A stretch of 64,000 nt of DNA from Paenibacillus sp. FSL R7-0345 (GCF_038595055.1 NZ_CP152002.1:514501-578500); one strand, 5' to 3'; positions 17,528 to 25,270 are shown, counted from the stretch's first letter. A program made the numbers and translations. The notes: generated from the letters alone by a model not told the origin.

Positions 17528-18838
17528 ATGGAACAGACATCATTTATCGGCAGAGAGGCTGTAGCCGCCAAACGCAAGCAGTATTTCTATCCCTGCACCG
17601 CACACTTTTACCGGGATGCCCCGCAGATTGTCCGCGGAAGCATGCAGTATGTTTATGATGAGAACGGCAAGGAGTATACGGATTTCTTTGCCGGGGTTTC
17701 AGTAGTCGCCTGCGGCCACTGCAATCCGGCTATAACAGACCGGACTATCGCCCAGCTTCAGCAGCTTCAGCATACGTCGACCGTATATTTGACCCAACCC
17801 AATGTAGATCTTGCGGAACGGCTGGAGGCGGTGCTTCCGGGGAATCTGCGGCGCAGCTTTTTCGTGAACAGCGGCTCTGAGGCGAATGAGGGAGCTTTGC
17901 TGCTGGCCAGAATGCATACCGGACGCAAAGGATTTATTGCCCTCGAAAGCGGTCTGCACGGGCGTACCAATCTGACGATGAGCGTGACCGGGCTGCAGAT
18001 GTGGCGGACGGATAACTATCTGGACGAGGATGTTACGTTTATTGAGCGTCCTTATCATCCTGATCTGACCCTGGAAGAGGCGGCTGAGCGTTCGATTGAG
18101 AGTCTTAAGCGGGTACTGGAAGAAAAGGGTGATACCATCGCCGCGATGATCGTTGAACCGGTTCAGGGCAACGGCGGCATGATTATGCCGGCTCCTTCGT
18201 ACTTCCGTGAGGTCAAGGCGCTGCTGGAGCAATACGGCGTGCTGCTGATCGACGATGAAATCCAGACCGGCTACGGCCGAACCGGCGCTATGTTCGCAAT
18301 CGAGCATTTCGGAGTCGTTCCAGACATTATCAGTATGGCAAAAGCGCTCGGTAACGGCGTGCCGGTCGCAGCCTTCGCCACGACAGATGAAATCGCAGCT
18401 TCGCTGAACCGCCCGTCAGCTTCCACCTTCGGCGGCAATCCGGTCTCCGCAGCTACGGCACTGGCCGTGCTCGATTACATCGAGAGTGAGCAGCTGCCTG
18501 GGCGTGCAGCAGAGCTGGGCGGACGGCTGAAGACCGGGCTGGAGCAGCTGCGTGCAAGCTATCCTGCGCTGATCACTGACGTGCGCGGCACCGGCTTCAT
18601 GCTTGGGGCCGAGCTGGCCGGCAATACTGCAGTCAGTGCTGCAGAGCTGACCGATGATGTGCTGGAAGAGTTGAAGGACCGCGGCTATCTGATCGGCAAA
18701 AACGGCATCGGCCGCAATGTTCTGGCCTTCCAGCCGCCGCTGGTTGTTACAGCAGAGAATATAGACGGGCTGCTTGAAGTGCTGGGTGAGGTGCTGCTGC
18801 AGGCCTCCAGCCGCTTGTCTGCCGCTGTGCAGGCTTAA
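17528..18838 (+). CDS. Class III PLP-dependent aminotransferase (AGXT2-like)
   Basis: A 436-residue PLP enzyme of aminotransferase class III, related to alanine-glyoxylate/beta-alanine-pyruvate aminotransferases. Visible features are NSGSEANEGALLLA (cofactor phosphate site), the HGRTN loop, LIDDEIQTGYGRTG with the PLP-binding Asp region, and the Schiff-base Lys in ISMAKALGNGVP. The C-terminal small domain has DVRGTGFMLG. The start follows a GTGAAAGCGAGGC stretch with a weak ribosome site. It is the first gene of a two-gene unit with the UbiA-type prenyltransferase, 38 bases downstream. Nothing in known electron-export loci calls for an aminotransferase, so its inclusion is notable and its amine substrate unknown. 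Confidence 0.85.
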   Translation: MEQTSFIGREAVAAKRKQYFYPCTAHFYRDAPQIVRGSMQYVYDENGKEYTDFFAGVSVVACGHCNPAITDRTIAQLQQLQHTSTVYLTQPNVDLAERLEAVLPGNLRRSFFVNSGSEANEGALLLARMHTGRKGFIALESGLHGRTNLTMSVTGLQMWRTDNYLDEDVTFIERPYHPDLTLEEAAERSIESLKRVLEEKGDTIAAMIVEPVQGNGGMIMPAPSYFREVKALLEQYGVLLIDDEIQTGYGRTGAMFAIEHFGVVPDIISMAKALGNGVPVAAFATTDEIAASLNRPSASTFGGNPVSAATALAVLDYIESEQLPGRAAELGGRLKTGLEQLRASYPALITDVRGTGFMLGAELAGNTAVSAAELTDDVLEELKDRGYLIGKNGIGRNVLAFQPPLVVTAENIDGLLEVLGEVLLQASSRLSAAVQA

Positions 18839-18876
18839 GCGGCAGACACAGGAATCAAAGGTAAAGGACGAATGCA

Positions 18877-19761
18877 ATGGTTATTATGAATGCTTTTAAA
18901 ACGGCGGCGCTGAAGCTGAAGATGTTCAGTGAGCTGGTTATGTTCTCACATACGCTTTTCTCTCTGCCGTTTGCTGTCATCTCGATGGTATGGGCCGCCG
19001 GAGGGTGGCCTTCCGGGCATATGATGCTGTGGGGTCTGATTGCCCTGATCGGGGCGCGCAATGGCGCCAACGCCTTTAACCGGCTGGTGGACCGCACCTT
19101 CGACAAGCAGAATCCGCGGACGGCGCACCGGCATCTGCCGCAGCAGCTGCTGGCGGAGAAGGAAGTTATTCTGTTTATTATTATCAACTATGCCGTGTTT
19201 ATCGTTGCCTCCGGCATGCTGAATATGCTCTGTCTGATTCTATCGCCTGTAGCGATTGTCCTAATTTCCAGTTACTCGTATACTAAGCGCTTCACGTTCC
19301 TTAGCCATCTGTATCTGGGCTTTGTCATCGCCTCCGCGCCGATTGGCGCATGGTTCGCTGTGACCGGGAATATTGCCTTTACGCCGTTCGTGATCGGCAC
19401 GGTCGTTATGCTGTGGATTGCAGGGTTTGACATCATTTACGGCACCCAGGATATCGAGTTTGACCGGCGGCACGGCTTATGGTCGATCCCCAGCTTCTTC
19501 GGGTTGAAAAACGCGCTGCTCATCTCCAAGGGCCTGCATTTCATCATGGTCATGCTGCTGCTCTTCTTGTACCTCTGGCGCGACCTGGGCTGGATGTATC
19601 TGGTCGGTATCGGCATCGCGACCCTGCTTCTGATGACGGAGCATCAGATCATCAAACCGTCGAACCGGAAGCTGATGAAGGTGGCTTCTTATAATTTGAA
19701 TCAGGTGATTAGTATGGTGATTGTACTGTGCACGCTGATTGATTATTTTTATGTTAGCTAG
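18877..19761 (+). CDS. UbiA-family prenyltransferase (MqnP/DmkA-like)
   Basis: A 294-residue integral membrane prenyltransferase with eight or nine helices. Both prenyl-diphosphate/Mg binding motifs are present: NRLVDRTFD (N-x3-D-x3-D) and DIIYGTQDIEFD followed by HGLWSIP. The sequence looks closer to the 4-hydroxybenzoate/MqnP branch than to MenA. In the Listeria electron-transfer locus a UbiA paralogue, DmkA, makes a separate demethylmenaquinone pool that feeds Ndh2 and the lipoprotein. With heptaprenyl diphosphate synthase genes opposite, this one probably attaches that tail to a naphthoquinone precursor. The symbol dmkA is likely by context but not assigned because MqnP cannot be excluded. 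Confidence 0.82.
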   Translation: MVIMNAFKTAALKLKMFSELVMFSHTLFSLPFAVISMVWAAGGWPSGHMMLWGLIALIGARNGANAFNRLVDRTFDKQNPRTAHRHLPQQLLAEKEVILFIIINYAVFIVASGMLNMLCLILSPVAIVLISSYSYTKRFTFLSHLYLGFVIASAPIGAWFAVTGNIAFTPFVIGTVVMLWIAGFDIIYGTQDIEFDRRHGLWSIPSFFGLKNALLISKGLHFIMVMLLLFLYLWRDLGWMYLVGIGIATLLLMTEHQIIKPSNRKLMKVASYNLNQVISMVIVLCTLIDYFYVS

Positions 19762-19856
19762 GGGCGCGCTCGGTAGGGGAAGCTGGCTGGTGTGCTCGCC
19801 TTCACGCTCGGTGGGAAGGCTCTGCTGCGAGGAATGTTTGGACTTCCGGCCGCTGT

Positions 19857-19909
19857 TATGTTTGGATTTCCTTATTTAAACCGCTGTCCGCGGTAGAAAT
19901 CCAAACATA
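19857..19909. repeat. Inverted repeat with perfect 14-bp arms
   Basis: TATGTTTGGATTTC (19857-19870) and GAAATCCAAACATA (19896-19909) enclose a second CCGC/GCGG stem. A partial direct copy (ATGTTTGGACTTCC then CCGCTGT) lies just upstream at about 19834-19856. It looks like a dispersed palindromic intergenic element, possibly also acting as terminator for the prenyltransferase gene. Confidence 0.7.
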
Positions 19910-20057
19910 GCTTATGCTTCCGATGCTAGCTTTCCTTTGGAAAGCTTTCAGGCGGACGCTCCGCTCCTCCAGTTCCAAAATTCCTCTCCGCTCGCTCTCA
20001 CCTCACTTGGCTAACAACAAAAAGACAACAGGCCAGCCCAGTTTTGGGGGGCAGCAA

Positions 20058-20090
20058 GGGCGCGTAAAAGGCTGGCTACGCGCCCTTTTT
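20058..20090 (+). terminator. Strong hairpin terminator
   Basis: GGGCGCGT and ACGCGCCC form an eight-base GC-rich stem around a 12-base loop, followed by five T residues; it directly precedes the heptamer array. Confidence 0.75.
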
Positions 20091-20096
20091 GCTGTA

Positions 20097-20314
20097 CCCC
20101 GAACCCCGAACCCCGAACCCCGAACCCCGAACCCCGAACCCCGAACCCCGAACCCCGAACCCCGAACCCCGAACCCCGAACCCCGAACCCCGAACCCCGA
20201 ACCCCGAACCCCGAACCCCGAACCCCGAACCCCGAACCCCGAACCCCGAACCCCGAACCCCGAACCCCGAACCCCGAACCCCGAACCCCCAACCCCAACC
20301 CCAACCCCAACCCC
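20097..20314. repeat. (CCCCGAA)27 tandem heptamer array followed by CCCCAA units
   Basis: Twenty-seven uninterrupted copies of CCCCGAA (20097-20285) are followed by one CCCCCAA and three CCCCAA units, ending at CCCC (20314). The minus strand reads (TTCGGGG)n, a dense series of G4 runs with three-base loops, so it should fold into several G-quadruplexes. Since seven is not a multiple of three, all frames through it give repeated ArgThrProAsnProGlu-type nonsense on both strands. It lies between convergent operons, where it cannot disrupt a gene. Confidence 0.95.
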
Positions 20315-20434
20315 TCCAAAAGATCAAACCAACACCCTCCTGCTAAACAACGCTCACGGGCGCTGCGCTGCATTTGCTGGTTTAGTAGAAAGAGGTAAGT
20401 TGAGCTCAAATTCCTCTGAGATGCAGGTCCCGAG

Positions 20435-20517
20435 TATCTAAGTGGATTTTTGCTAACTAAATCCCCCGTTTTTCGAAAATTGTAGCTAATAGGTGGAGAA
20501 TCAACACTTAGTTTAGC
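20435..20517. repeat. Palindromic dispersed repeat, diverged copy
   Basis: The ends TCTAAGTGGATTT and AGAATCAACACTTAG are imperfect inverted arms. The right part (GTGGAGAATCAACACTTAGTT) resembles the right arm of the copies at 20544 and 42816. Confidence 0.5.
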
Positions 20518-20543
20518 TGGCAATTCCCTTTTGACGCAAAAGA

Positions 20544-20630
20544 GATCATATTAAGTGTGCTTTTACCATCTATTATCTTATTTTCAGAAGTTTTTGGAGA
20601 ATTAGATGGCGAATTTACACTTAGTTGATC
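20544..20630. repeat. 87-bp palindromic dispersed repeat (GATCA...TGATC)
   Basis: Arms pair in three blocks: GATCA/TGATC at the ends, AAGTGT/ACACTT, and CCATCTA/TAGATGG, with an AT-rich middle. The right 28 bases recur at 42896-42922 with one mismatch. It resembles a REP- or MITE-like intergenic palindrome without coding capacity. Confidence 0.75.
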
Positions 20631-20667
20631 GTCGCATCTCTCCGCATCCCCGAAAGCACTAAAATAC

Positions 20668-20691
20668 AAAAAAAAGAGCCCGAAGGCTCTT
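20668..20691 (-). terminator. Terminator of the pplA-ndh2-hepS-hepT operon
   Basis: On the minus strand AAGAGCC, a TTCG tetraloop and GGCTCTT are followed by a T-rich run; it lies about 65 bases beyond the hepT stop. Confidence 0.85.
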
Positions 20692-20757
20692 TGGATATTA
20701 GTTAAAAATTTACACGTTTAAGGCATAGCATAATGTGTTTATACATACATGAATATC

Positions 20758-21738
20758 TCAGTAATCGCGGCCGGCAAAATACTGCAGCAGGGTCTGCAGA
20801 TCGGCATGAGCCGGATATCCGGAGAGCTCCTGCACGATCGCTGCGGCCTGGTCCAGATAGCTCTGGCTGACCTCCGCAGTCCGGGTAAGGGCATCGCTCC
20901 CGGTGATGAGATTAAGTACATAAGTAACCTCTGCTTCAGAGGAATCAGGGCCGATCTTGCGGATCGCGGGAGCGAGCGCAGGGTCCTGAAGGGCAAATAG
21001 GACAGGTAGTGTTACCTGGCCATGCCGCAGGTCACTGCCGGCAGGCTTGCCCAGCTTCTCGGCAGACTGGGTGAAATCAAGCAGATCATCCTGGATCTGA
21101 AAGGACATGCCCAGCGCTTCACCAAAGCGGTACAGGAGCTGTGAGACCTCTTCGGGGCTCTCTGTGGAGAGTGCACCAACCCGCAGGCAGGTAGCCATCA
21201 GCATCGCTGTTTTGTTAAGTGATTTCTCCAGGTATTGCTCAAGCGTCAGGTCATAATCGAAGGCATGCTCCAGCTGCTGGTATTCACCAAGGCAGAGCTG
21301 GGCAGTAGCTACGGATGAAAGGTCATGAACGTAGCGGTTTTTGTCTCCGGTATATTTACTTAACAGCTCGATGACTCTGGCCGACATATAGTTGCCGATG
21401 TGAACAGCAGAGAGTACGCCGGTCTTTACATGCAGGGCGGCCCCGCCGCGCCGCAGCTCGGCATCGTCGATAATATCATCATGAATTAAAGAGGCAGCGT
21501 GAATAAATTCAGCAGCAGCAGAGAGCTGCAGCGTTCTGCGTCCGGCAGGCTTACGGCCGAACCGGCCGCCGACAATGACCATCAGCGGGCGCAGGCGTTT
21601 GCCGCCGGAGCCGACCAGCTCCAGAATGCTCTGGGCAAGCTGCGATTTTTTGGGAACATCCTTATCACGGGCCACTAGATTTTCGATTTCGCGGTTGATT
21701 TCATTCAGGTCTATGTTTAAGGCTTCATGCAGCTTCAT
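20758..21738 (-). CDS. hepT: Heptaprenyl (polyprenyl) diphosphate synthase catalytic subunit (HepT/DmkB)
   Basis: A 326-residue trans-polyprenyl diphosphate synthase. Both Asp-rich motifs are present: DDIIDDAELRRG (first) and QIQDDLLDF (second), with GGKRLRP near the N-terminus. In this family it extends farnesyl diphosphate to a long prenyl tail for quinones. It is the last gene of a minus-strand operon, 18 bases after a HepS-like small subunit, and faces the UbiA-type gene across the repeat block. In Listeria the electron-transfer locus carries a comparable synthase, DmkB. Whether this is the cell's only heptaprenyl synthase or a second copy dedicated to electron export cannot be told from the window. 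Confidence 0.88.
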   Translation of the reverse strand: MKLHEALNIDLNEINREIENLVARDKDVPKKSQLAQSILELVGSGGKRLRPLMVIVGGRFGRKPAGRRTLQLSAAAEFIHAASLIHDDIIDDAELRRGGAALHVKTGVLSAVHIGNYMSARVIELLSKYTGDKNRYVHDLSSVATAQLCLGEYQQLEHAFDYDLTLEQYLEKSLNKTAMLMATCLRVGALSTESPEEVSQLLYRFGEALGMSFQIQDDLLDFTQSAEKLGKPAGSDLRHGQVTLPVLFALQDPALAPAIRKIGPDSSEAEVTYVLNLITGSDALTRTAEVSQSYLDQAAAIVQELSGYPAHADLQTLLQYFAGRDY

Positions 21739-21756
21739 CTATCGGATTCCCACCTG

Positions 21757-22206
21757 TCAAATGGCTTTGCTTGTGCGGCTTCGCTGTTTGCTCTCCTGGA
21801 GAAGGAATTCATCAATTCCAGCCGCCGGATTATACTCTGCGAAGTCTTCATTTGAACGTCTGATCTGCATTTTCTTAATGGATGGAGCCAGATAGGCGAC
21901 CAGATCCAGCTCACGGCATTTCACTGCGAACTGCAGGTAGAAGCTGTATAAATAATCTCCGTCCAAAATGTTGCGGGTAAGGTCGGGGTGATGTGGGACG
22001 CATTCCATATGACGCTGTGCTGCCATAGTAAGAATGCTATAAATACCAAGCAAATGGAGTTTACGGTCATATTCCAGATCATGGCGTTCCAGTACCGCGA
22101 GCATCCGCTCACATTCCGCCGGAGAGAGGTCCAATTGAATACCGGCGATTTTAGACATTTCAGCCTGTAATTGCCGGAAAGTATCTTCAATGAGTTGTCT
22201 GTTCAT
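21757..22206 (-). CDS. hepS: HepS-like small subunit of heptaprenyl diphosphate synthase
   Basis: A 149-residue protein recognised from the segment NILDGDYLYSFYLQFAVKC, which matches the conserved GDY-x-x-S-x-Y region of heptaprenyl diphosphate synthase component I (HEPPP_synt_1), and from its position directly before the catalytic subunit. The start at 22206 is set by AAGGAGAG seven bases upstream; a longer frame to 22371 crosses a palindrome and has no ribosome site. HepS of Bacillus is about 250 residues, so this is a short, diverged form lacking much of the N- or C-terminal part. Component I usually binds the allylic substrate and is needed for activity. Recognition is moderate because overall similarity is low. 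Confidence 0.62.
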   Translation of the reverse strand: MNRQLIEDTFRQLQAEMSKIAGIQLDLSPAECERMLAVLERHDLEYDRKLHLLGIYSILTMAAQRHMECVPHHPDLTRNILDGDYLYSFYLQFAVKCRELDLVAYLAPSIKKMQIRRSNEDFAEYNPAAGIDEFLLQESKQRSRTSKAI

Positions 22207-22298
22207 TAAGTATCTCTCCTTCATGTCGGTTTTGACGGAAGCATCCACCGCCCTGATTATCCCTACAAAACCAATCTTTAAAAGCTTATTAAACAAGG

Positions 22299-22329
22299 AG
22301 AGTAATGTGTCCCAGGGACACATTACTCT
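22299..22329. repeat. 31-bp perfect palindrome between ndh2 and hepS
   Basis: AGAGTAATGTGTCCC, one central A, then GGGACACATTACTCT: 15-bp arms with no mismatch. On the minus-strand transcript it would fold into a hairpin of about 13 bp, but no T run follows, so it is not a typical terminator. It lies between the ndh2 stop (22395) and the hepS start (22206). A protein operator or an RNA-processing/stability element is possible. Confidence 0.8.
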
Positions 22330-22394
22330 TGAAAGAATCTTATTCAACTGTAGCACATATGCGCTGTGCATTGTTAAAAAGGTGTGAATTCAGA

Positions 22395-24275
22395 TCAGTC
22401 CGTGTACAGATACCAGCGTCGTACGAGCGGAAGTCTCTTCCACTGCTTCTTGAGCCAAGGCAGAACGTAGTAGTCCAGACCGAAGATGCTGCCGGATCCG
22501 CCGATAGTCGCAATTGCTGCTGCAACATACCAGAGCATTTCCGTCGATGCCATTTGACTAGACCAGATCATAACCGCCATGGCGATCGTTCCGATCGAAG
22601 CGATAGCTGTGAACAGACCGACAATAAGCATTACACCGAAGACGATTTCGGCGCAGACCATACCGATTTGGAACCATTTAGCAAGGAAAGTATAAGTACC
22701 GTCATTATTGTAGAACATCAGATCCATGAACCAGTTAGTCATGTCATGTACGAATCCTGGAACCCAGAGAGCTTCTACCGCTTCTTTGGCAGTGGATACT
22801 GCTGAAGCTGCGGATTGGGCATCTACAGTTGTCTTAACGGCATCAACAGCCACACTGGCCGAAGAAGCAGCATCTGTAGCGAATGGAGCGGCAGGAATCA
22901 GGAAAATCTTATCCGGATCTTCCCAAATCTTCTTAAGCTTATCGATACCTTCATACAGCCACATGCCACCGAGCAGAATACGCAGCGGAACGAGCCAGAA
23001 GTTAGGCGAGCGCTTGGAGAAGTGACCGCCCACAAAGCTCTTGCGGTTCTCCACATGGAAGAACTCGTGCATCATGTAAGTCCATACTTTGTTAAAACCT
23101 ACCACTTGAGAGAGGTAGAACATGTTGATAAAATGTTTGGACAGCATAGCCATAAAGCCGGTAAGCATAAACAGCTTGCCTGGAAGACCTACGTTCGCTA
23201 CGCCGTAGCGGCTGCCGATGGAAACCATCGTACCGTGGAATCCCGGTTTGTAAGCCTTTTTGGCGGTACCTTTAATATCAGCTTCGATATTTCCGGCAAC
23301 CAGCGGAGCTGCCTGTTCAGCATTTTCAACCATTTGCGGTACAGGACGGGTTTCGCCTTCAGGAATGAAGAAGATGTTATCCCCGACAACATATACATTC
23401 TTGTGATCAACGCTTTCGAGGTGCTCATTGGTAACGATACGTTTGCGGCCTTCCTGTTTAACTTCGAGATTGCCTACGATTTCGGAACCTTCAACACCGG
23501 CAGTCCAGACAATGGTCTGAGCTTCAACAACGTTTTTCTCGCCGAGAGCAACACTGCCTTTGCCCACTTCGGTGATTTTAGCGCTGGTTACGATTTCCAC
23601 GTTCAGCTTGCGCAGACGGGCTTCAGCCTTTTGAATCAGCTTATCCGGAAGAATCGGCAGAACCTTAGGAGCCATATCGGCAACAATCAGGCGCACATCG
23701 GAAGGATCGATATAGAACTCTCTGCACAATTCATCGCGCTGCTCAGCCATTTCACCGACCAGCTCGACACCGGTGAAGCCGGCACCGATAATAACGAAGG
23801 TCAGCATTGCACGGCGTACAGCCGGATTTTTTTCTTTAGCCGCTTTGGTGTACATATCGCGGATTTGACGTTTCAGCGCTACAGCGTCGTCATAGGACCA
23901 GAAGGAGAAGGTGTTCTCTTCAGCACCAGGAATTCCGAAGAAGGTCGGTTTGCTTCCTGTGCCGATTACCAGGTAATCATAAGCATAAGTTGCTTTATCT
24001 GATTTAAGCTTCTTGTTCTTGAAATCAATATTGCTTACTTCGTCAAGAACTACATCAACTTTAAGACCTGCAAAGATTTTCTTCAAATCGATCTTAATTG
24101 AATCCTCAGGCGCGCGGTTCGCTGAAACCTCATGCAGCTCAGTCAAAAGAGTGTGATAGGGATTCCGGTCGATCAGTTTAATTTCTACATCTTTGTCGTT
24201 CTTAAATTTCTTTGCCAGTTTCTTAGCCGTGAGTACGCCGCCGTAGCCGCCGCCCAAAATGACTATTTTCTTCAA
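22395..24275 (-). CDS. ndh2: Type II NADH dehydrogenase with C-terminal membrane domain (Ndh2 of extracellular electron transfer)
   Basis: A 626-residue protein. Residues 1 to about 400 are a type II NADH:quinone oxidoreductase with FAD motif ILGGGYGGVLTA, NAD motif FVIIGAGFTGVELVGE and VYVVGDN. Ordinary NDH-2 ends near 400 residues; here about 220 more follow, with several helices resembling a DoxX-type domain (LRILLGGMWLYEGIDKLKK) interrupted by an Ala/Val/Ser-rich stretch. This extended form is the Ndh2 type of Listeria extracellular electron transfer, where it passes NADH electrons to a dedicated quinone pool. Translation begins at TTG 24275 with GAGGTGAA upstream. It is the second gene of the operon after pplA. 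Confidence 0.9.
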   Translation of the reverse strand: MKKIVILGGGYGGVLTAKKLAKKFKNDKDVEIKLIDRNPYHTLLTELHEVSANRAPEDSIKIDLKKIFAGLKVDVVLDEVSNIDFKNKKLKSDKATYAYDYLVIGTGSKPTFFGIPGAEENTFSFWSYDDAVALKRQIRDMYTKAAKEKNPAVRRAMLTFVIIGAGFTGVELVGEMAEQRDELCREFYIDPSDVRLIVADMAPKVLPILPDKLIQKAEARLRKLNVEIVTSAKITEVGKGSVALGEKNVVEAQTIVWTAGVEGSEIVGNLEVKQEGRKRIVTNEHLESVDHKNVYVVGDNIFFIPEGETRPVPQMVENAEQAAPLVAGNIEADIKGTAKKAYKPGFHGTMVSIGSRYGVANVGLPGKLFMLTGFMAMLSKHFINMFYLSQVVGFNKVWTYMMHEFFHVENRKSFVGGHFSKRSPNFWLVPLRILLGGMWLYEGIDKLKKIWEDPDKIFLIPAAPFATDAASSASVAVDAVKTTVDAQSAASAVSTAKEAVEALWVPGFVHDMTNWFMDLMFYNNDGTYTFLAKWFQIGMVCAEIVFGVMLIVGLFTAIASIGTIAMAVMIWSSQMASTEMLWYVAAAIATIGGSGSIFGLDYYVLPWLKKQWKRLPLVRRWYLYTD

Positions 24276-24325
24276 GAGAAATTCACCTCATTCGTCTGAT
24301 TAGCTGCAAGAGGAGAGCGAATGTA

Positions 24326-25234
24326 TTATTTCGCGCCTTCGAGTGCTTTTTCTGCAAGTGTAAAGTATTCGCCTACGTGGATGGATACACCGGAAATAGC
24401 GTCAGTTTTGCCTTCAGCGTCCAGGGCAGGTGCTGTACCTTTATTTTCAAGGAAGTACTTTTCAGCCAGTGCGATTTCTTCGTGCCATTCAGCAGAAGCG
24501 CCGCCGGCTTTCATGCCATATTTGCCGTCAACGGAGTATTGTTTCTTGTCGTCGCCAGCAGCATTTACACCGCTGAAGTTAACAGCTACAACATTACCGT
24601 TAGCTACAGTAAGGGCAACAGTGGATTTCCAGCCGGAATCAGCATCCATTTCGCCCTCAGCTGTGTAGCCGCCGTCTTTGTAAGGACCAGCTTCAGCAGG
24701 GCCGGCAGCAATAGCAGCCTGGGCAGCAGCAACAAAGTCATTTACGTGTACGGATACGCCGGAGATAGCATCGGTATGTCCTTCTGCATCGACAGTGATA
24801 GCAGCCGGATCTTGTTTTTCAATCAGGAATTCTTCAGCTTTAGCAGCCTGTTCGTGCCATTCAGCTTGAGCGCCGCCTTTAGCAACGAGGCCGTAGTTAC
24901 CGTCTTCGGAAACTTTCTTTTTCAGATCGCCTGCATTTTTAATGTTAAAAGCGTTCCAGTCAGCCTTGGTGATCTTACCGCCTTCTACAGTCAAGAGTGC
25001 ATAAGTCTGCCAGCCTGTTTCAGCATCAGCATCAATAGTACCGAAATAAGTGCCGTCCTGGTATTGACCAGCTTCGGCCGGAGCATTGGTTGCTGTTTCA
25101 GTTGCAGCTGGTGCAGTTGTTTCTGCAGGTGCGTTGGTAGCAGCAGTGTTAGCGGCATTGTTGTTGTTTCCGCAGCCTGCCAGCAGGGTGCCAAGAACCA
25201 GGGCGCTCGACAAAATTACAGAAGCTTTTTTCAT
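24326..25234 (-). CDS. pplA: PplA-like lipoprotein with two flavinylated FMN-binding domains
   Basis: A 302-residue lipoprotein. The lipobox LLAG-C puts the lipidated Cys at 21; an Ala/Thr/Asn-rich linker runs to about 55; two homologous FMN-binding domains follow (about 57-172 and 183-300). Each ends in the ApbE flavinylation motif D-x-x-S-G-x-S: DAISGVS at 155-161 and at 278-284, so Ser161 and Ser284 are the expected FMN attachment sites. Both domains also share AEWHE. Two such domains on a lipid anchor is the layout of Listeria PplA, the surface electron carrier that reduces iron and other acceptors. It heads the operon with ndh2 and has two GTGA/TGA-N6-TCAC boxes upstream. No ApbE/FmnB gene lies in the window. 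Confidence 0.92.
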   Translation of the reverse strand: MKKASVILSSALVLGTLLAGCGNNNNAANTAATNAPAETTAPAATETATNAPAEAGQYQDGTYFGTIDADAETGWQTYALLTVEGGKITKADWNAFNIKNAGDLKKKVSEDGNYGLVAKGGAQAEWHEQAAKAEEFLIEKQDPAAITVDAEGHTDAISGVSVHVNDFVAAAQAAIAAGPAEAGPYKDGGYTAEGEMDADSGWKSTVALTVANGNVVAVNFSGVNAAGDDKKQYSVDGKYGMKAGGASAEWHEEIALAEKYFLENKGTAPALDAEGKTDAISGVSIHVGEYFTLAEKALEGAK

Positions 25235-25270
25235 TTGTGATGACCTCCAAATTAGTTTAAAATATATATA

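Noticed and set aside
20286..20314. Telomere-like CCCCAA repeats marking a linear chromosome end
   Set aside because: Only three units, internal to the contig, and derived by point change from the heptamer array.
19914..20523. Frames through the heptamer array on both strands
   Set aside because: A seven-base repeat without stops opens every frame; there is no ribosome site, domain or conserved end.
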